DNA of 64,000 bases from Pipra filicauda (Eukaryota > Chordata > Aves > Passeriformes > Pipridae), in assembly GCF_003945595.2 (NCBI RefSeq), contig NW_024104406.1, positions 62,001 to 126,000 of the forward strand, read 5' to 3'. Every line of letters starts with the position of its first letter. Position 1 is the stretch's first letter. The translations under genes and the position numbers were made by a program. Positions 60,061 through 64,000 of this stretch are shown here, piece after piece. Under the pieces are notes generated by a model. The model made no database searches, was not told the origin of the DNA, and saw only the letters and a list, made by a program, of their open reading frames with translations.

Positions 60061-62997
60061 AAACTCTGTCCAGAAAACGGATCCAGAAGAAAAAGCTGGA
60101 TTCAAGCACTGTCTGCCTCATAATCCCCTCACCTCCCCAATTACTTTCCAAGATGTTTATCACATGAGGAGCAGGACGCTTGTGGGATCCCTCTGGGAAG
60201 CTGAAGACGATTTTTTAGTAGAAGAAGAACTTGAGCACATAAATCTCCCGTGGAGGCCAAACACAAATGGCCTCGATGCACAAGGAGATCTGGCAAAGTT
60301 AATTGAGGGCACTTGATAATTTATATTTACCTTTCTTTGCACCAGGGATGGCTACTAAACCTAGAAACTGAACATAAAACTGCTCCACTGAGCACAGACA
60401 GAACTTACCTCCTTCTCCAATGGAAATAATTTCCTCTATTAGTAAACATACAAGAATTAAAATGTTCTTGCTCTTCTAATGGCAAAAAAAAAGTCTCTCT
60501 TAAGCTCGACCAGATCATTTCTAAGAGATTGTTTTTGCTGATAAACCCACAAAGGAGCCTTTCCAAGATTTTCTCCCAGAAGTACAAAAGTTTTGCCCGG
60601 TTTTCCCCAACCCTCCAGGATTTCTGCAGAGATATTTGCAGCGCTTGCACAGGACCCCACGTCTGCTGGATCCATCAGGCAGCCTTGACATCACTCCCCG
60701 GCACGGCATTTCAGCAGAGTTTAAACAAAGGCCGTGAAAAACCTGCCAAAAGCATCACATAATCCACAGGCTATGTCTATTCCTGACAAAAAAATGGAAT
60801 CAGGGGTTTACTGTAAATGAAACAATGATCTGCAGAGTCTGGCCAAAATCCTATATTGCAGTTTGCTGCTTCAACAAATGCTGGGCTGGATGGTTTAATA
60901 AAGCAAAAACATGTTGGATGGGGTGTTGGTATCTAAGAAAATGCAAATCCAGCACAGGTCATCATCTCCTCCCAGATTCCTTCAGAAAATCTCTGTATTG
61001 CTTCATTTTATAAGGACACAAATCCTATTACCCAAAGGGAAGATGGCTGTGCAGTGGTGGTGCATTAGCGGGTGCAGCAGGGAAACTCCCCCAGTCGTCC
61101 TTGGAGGTTCCAACACAAACCCAGCTCACAGAATTTGGGCCAAACTTCCCTTTGGAGAGGGAAAACACCTTAGTTTTGTCTAAATGTCTCATTTCAGCGA
61201 GGCTGTTGGTTCCCTTCCGGCACGTGAAGGCCAACACTCCATTGGAGCCGTGCTTGGCCAACCCAGCTCCTGCTCCTCTGAGCCCTTCCACCAAGTCCAG
61301 GTGGACTTTTTCCTTCTCTTTTCCGTGTCAAATCCTTGACTGAACAAATCCCATGAGCCTTTTGAGCATAAAAACCAACCCAAAACTTTTCCCAAAATAG
61401 GGAAGTATCGGATCACAGAAGAGGGGGTTTCTCCCACCACTTTGCTTTGCTCCAGACCGTCCCACCAGGCACCCGGTGGCTGCAGGAAAGGAAGTCCAAC
61501 TCTTTGTCAGCTCATATTACTTCCATTCTGTGATGATTTTCCAGTCTTAGCGAGCAATGCCAAGACCTAGGGAGGGGATTAACAACTTTTTCAAGCCAAT
61601 TCATAAGTTTTAGTAACAATGGGAAAAGCAAAAGTGTTCTCTGCGCAGTGACCACAAAAAAAAAAAAAAGTAATAAAAGTAATTGTCCAAATGAGACAAA
61701 GTACAAAGTGTCAAATGTTTCAACCAGTATTTTTGGTGTCTGGCTGAGAAGAATTCACTACACTGAATGTGGAGAGTTGTAAGCAGCCAGCTCCTGAGTA
61801 AAGTGGGATGGATGATCTTTGTAATGGTGTTTCATCTCTTTGAACTCTTTGGTTCTCCCTTTTGGTCAAATCTGAATAAGCAATGACAGCTTTTCAGATC
61901 TGAAAAAAACCTGCCATTTCAGAAAAGAAATCAATTCAGAAAATGGGATTATTTCCTTGATTTCAGTGGGTCTGTTGAAAAGTTTACACTTGGAGGCAGC
62001 CAGAATCTCCAGTACCAGGGATAAATTACCATATAATGCAAATTTAAGGACAAGCAACACTACTTCCCCAAATCCAGCCATGTATTTCACCAGATCACCC
62101 CCAAGATCTGCACTGCCCTGATTAATTAACAAGCATTTTACGTTCTGTGTGGCCATTTAACTTGCAAAGGGATCATCAAAATGAACAGAAATCCATCACT
62201 TTGCTCAGCTACACCAGAATCTAGTAGTGTTTGGGTTTTTTTTCAAAATGATGAAAAATATTAATTAATTAATTTATTTTTCCATGTTGTTGACACTACC
62301 TGGTTCCAGACCATGGCATCAAGCCACCCTTGGATTTATGTGGCTCATCTGATGCATCATTTCACGTGTTCACGAGTAAAGAACACGCCGGTACCTCACA
62401 GGGTGGAGATGTTGCAGAAGAGTTTGTTTGCAAAGTCAGGGCAAAGACCCAAAGCCTGGAATGGAACTCTTTCAGATCTCTAAGTCACCCACTTATCCAA
62501 AGCTTTTTTAAAAAACAATTACTTAACTCACTTGGCCATTTTTACAGGGTAAAATCAACAACATTCTCCTCCCAACTTATATTTTCCTTCTGTTTATTTC
62601 TGGCATCTCTAAGGCCAAGACACAAAGAGCATCCAGTTGCTCATCCCCAGACTTTACAGAAGCTTCCCCTCCCTAAATTTAAGGCATTAATGAAGTGCTA
62701 CGAAAATCCCTGACGACCAATTCCCAAGTTCTTTAGGTCAGGAGACAACACAATTATTTAATGGAAGGAATGGGCAGAGCATCAGGTGTCCACAAAATGA
62801 GGAGTCACCTTCAGATGCTTCTCATAAAATCAGTAAAAATTAACCTTCCAGACCATCCAGGGAGTACAAAAGGATAAAGAGAACTGTTGTTATAACCAAC
62901 TACAAGAGTAACATCTCAGTTACAAGTGGTTTAAAGCACTTCAAGAGAAGTGAGAGCAAGGAGAGCTTTTGGCCACCTCTGCCCACGTCAGGAGGGG

Positions 62998-63108
62998 CTG
63001 AATCCCAGAATATGCTGAGTTGGAAGGGACACACAAGGATCATTGAGTCCAACTCTTACCCCTGCAAAGGACCATCCCCAGGAGTCACACCATGTGCCTG
63101 AGAGTTGA
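62998..63108 (-). mobile_element. CR1 LINE 3' end (group A)
   Basis: Minus orientation, with GAATCCCAGAATATGCTGAG, TTGGAAGGGACACACAAGGA and AGTCACACCATGTGCCTGAG on the plus strand. Confidence 0.88.
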
Positions 63109-63477
63109 GTCTTACATGGTCTTACAACAGCTCCAGCTTCTCAGACAGGTTTGAAGCAGACCTGAGGAGCATCAGGGCACTTGGATGGTTGGTCACTGAT
63201 GGAACTGCTGTGTTGAAACCCAGACCTGCTTTGCAATCTTTCCTATTTAACCCCACAAACAGGATTTTCAGTCAATGAAACCCAAAGTTGAAGAGTAGGG
63301 GCAAAAAACCTGCGGTAAAAACCTCATCAAAATCTCTTTCTAACTTTCCACTGGCAAACACGAACAAGAGGTAACACAGGAGAACTTACTCTGCAGGGAA
63401 ACGGGAAATAAATTCTGGTATAAACCAGAAGTGGCTCATCAGGTGGGAACACACCAGGAGGAAAAGCCAAGCCTTAC

Positions 63478-63604
63478 CTCCAGCAGCTCTGACACAACAG
63501 GAAGGATTTCAGGGTTACAAATATCAATGGAGTCATCCCTGTAGGTCTTCTTTTTGTAGCGGATGTTCCCCAGGTGCAGGATCGCCGACAGGAGAGAGAA
63601 AATC
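63478..63604 (-). CDS. MYO9A: MYO9A motor domain, window exon 1
   Basis: This is the most 5' coding exon of the gene in the window (127 nt). The acceptor TTTCCTGTAG precedes it and the donor GAG|GTAAGG follows. The first base completes a codon begun in an exon beyond position 64000, then 42 codons follow in frame. It encodes IFSLLSAILHLGNIRYKKK and continues to the acidic end VVSELLE. The segment LSAILHLGNI is the standard upper-50-kDa helix of myosin heads. The stretch after it, with KKKTYRDD and ICNPEILP, matches class IX and specifically MYO9A as I know it. It acts as part of the actin-activated ATPase head of a single-headed Rho-regulating myosin. P-loop and switch I should lie upstream, outside the window. 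Confidence 0.95.
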
Positions 63605-64000
63605 CTACAGGAAACACAGAGAATTCATTTGCACTCAGCTGTTTTTTTCATAAAGCAAATTAAAAAAATCTCCAAGGGCCATCTTCCTATTTGGCTCCTT
63701 CCTCTAATTTTCAATCCGAAGTGTCCAACTCAACTCATGTCAAAAAGGTTTTCACTCAGTCAAGTACCAAACTTGCACTGCTGAGGCTTCCTTGAAAATC
63801 ACTGAACACGTCAAAGCCGTGGTTACAAAATGACCCCCACATTGTAAGAAAAACAGAGATCCTCGAGTGATCTTAATATTCAGATGAAATATATATCATG
63901 CAATTGCCTAAATGAAGGGGGAGAGTGGGCTTGGCCAGGCAGGAGACCCTCCTTAGTCCCCTGGCACACATTTGTCCTTCTCCCATCTAGGCCGATGTAG
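63605..64000 (-). other. Part of the intron upstream of window exon 1
   Basis: This is unique-looking AT-rich sequence directly upstream of the acceptor of exon 1. I see no further exon before the window edge, although the phase of exon 1 shows that at least one more coding exon lies beyond it. Confidence 0.8.

Larger units (their letters stand above)
56584..63477 (-). other. Intron between window exons 1 and 2 (6.9 kb)
   Basis: It holds CR1 fragments at 57608-57664, 59665-59934, 59975-60060 and 62998-63108 and a GC-richer short-period repeat at 57700-57865. The rest, including 60061-62997, is unique-looking sequence in which I recognise nothing. Open frames such as 57889-58218 (+) show no domain I know. 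Confidence 0.85.

Noticed and set aside
10..63604. MYO9B as the gene identity
   Set aside because: MYO9B has a different loop-2 insertion and a different pre-SH2 sequence; exons 8-13 match MYO9A. The long AT-rich introns also fit poorly with a compact microchromosomal gene.
1..64000. Endogenous retrovirus or LTR element
   Set aside because: I found no paired LTRs, primer-binding site or gag/pol/env-like frame. Short LTR remnants cannot be excluded without a library search.
1..64000. CRISPR array, bacterial operon or other prokaryotic system
   Set aside because: The sequence is vertebrate intron and exon DNA; the regular repeats seen are a minisatellite and microsatellites.

Overview
This window is nuclear DNA from a bird, most likely a passerine (songbird). 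It contains many truncated CR1 LINEs with typical avian 3' ends. It also carries one tRNA-Ile-derived SINE with a CR1-like tail, a type known from songbirds (TguSINE1-like). There are no bacterial operons, CRISPR arrays or viral genes.

The only gene I can support is the middle part of one large protein-coding gene on the minus strand. Thirteen exons between 63604 and 10 splice with GT-AG introns and agreeing phases into one uninterrupted reading frame of 504 codons plus one leading base. It encodes the second half of the motor (head) domain of an unconventional class IX myosin. The sequence inside the loop-2 insertion and the residues around it match what I know of MYO9A and not MYO9B, so I call it MYO9A. 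In gene order the exons are 63478-63604, 56494-56583, 37947-38063, 29471-29605, 20722-20843, 19563-19704, 18693-18888, 14371-14490, 10398-10473, 5743-5886, 5046-5085, 4023-4145 and 10-90. The P-loop and switch I exons should lie beyond position 64000. The SH helices, converter, IQ neck, C1 and RhoGAP tail should lie beyond position 1. No promoter, first exon, stop codon or poly(A) site of the gene is in the window.

The other 97-98% is intron. The segment 38064-56493 is one 18.4-kb intron. Introns hold about 25 CR1 fragments in both orientations, falling into at least two 3'-end groups, plus the SINE. They also hold AT microsatellites (2775-3020, 27469-27560), a 71-bp minisatellite (33941-34232), a GC-richer short-period repeat (57700-57865) and a few short duplicated segments that I cannot assign to a family. 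Exon 3 is bracketed by two very similar direct CR1 copies. Exon 8 is a phase-symmetric 120-nt exon coding for part of the loop-2 insertion and could be skipped without shifting the frame.

I found no new biological system here. The points most worth a second look are the diverged loop-2 insertion, the skippable exon 8 with a CpG-dense patch upstream of it, the CR1 pairs around exons 3, 4 and 5, and the unassigned repeat pairs.
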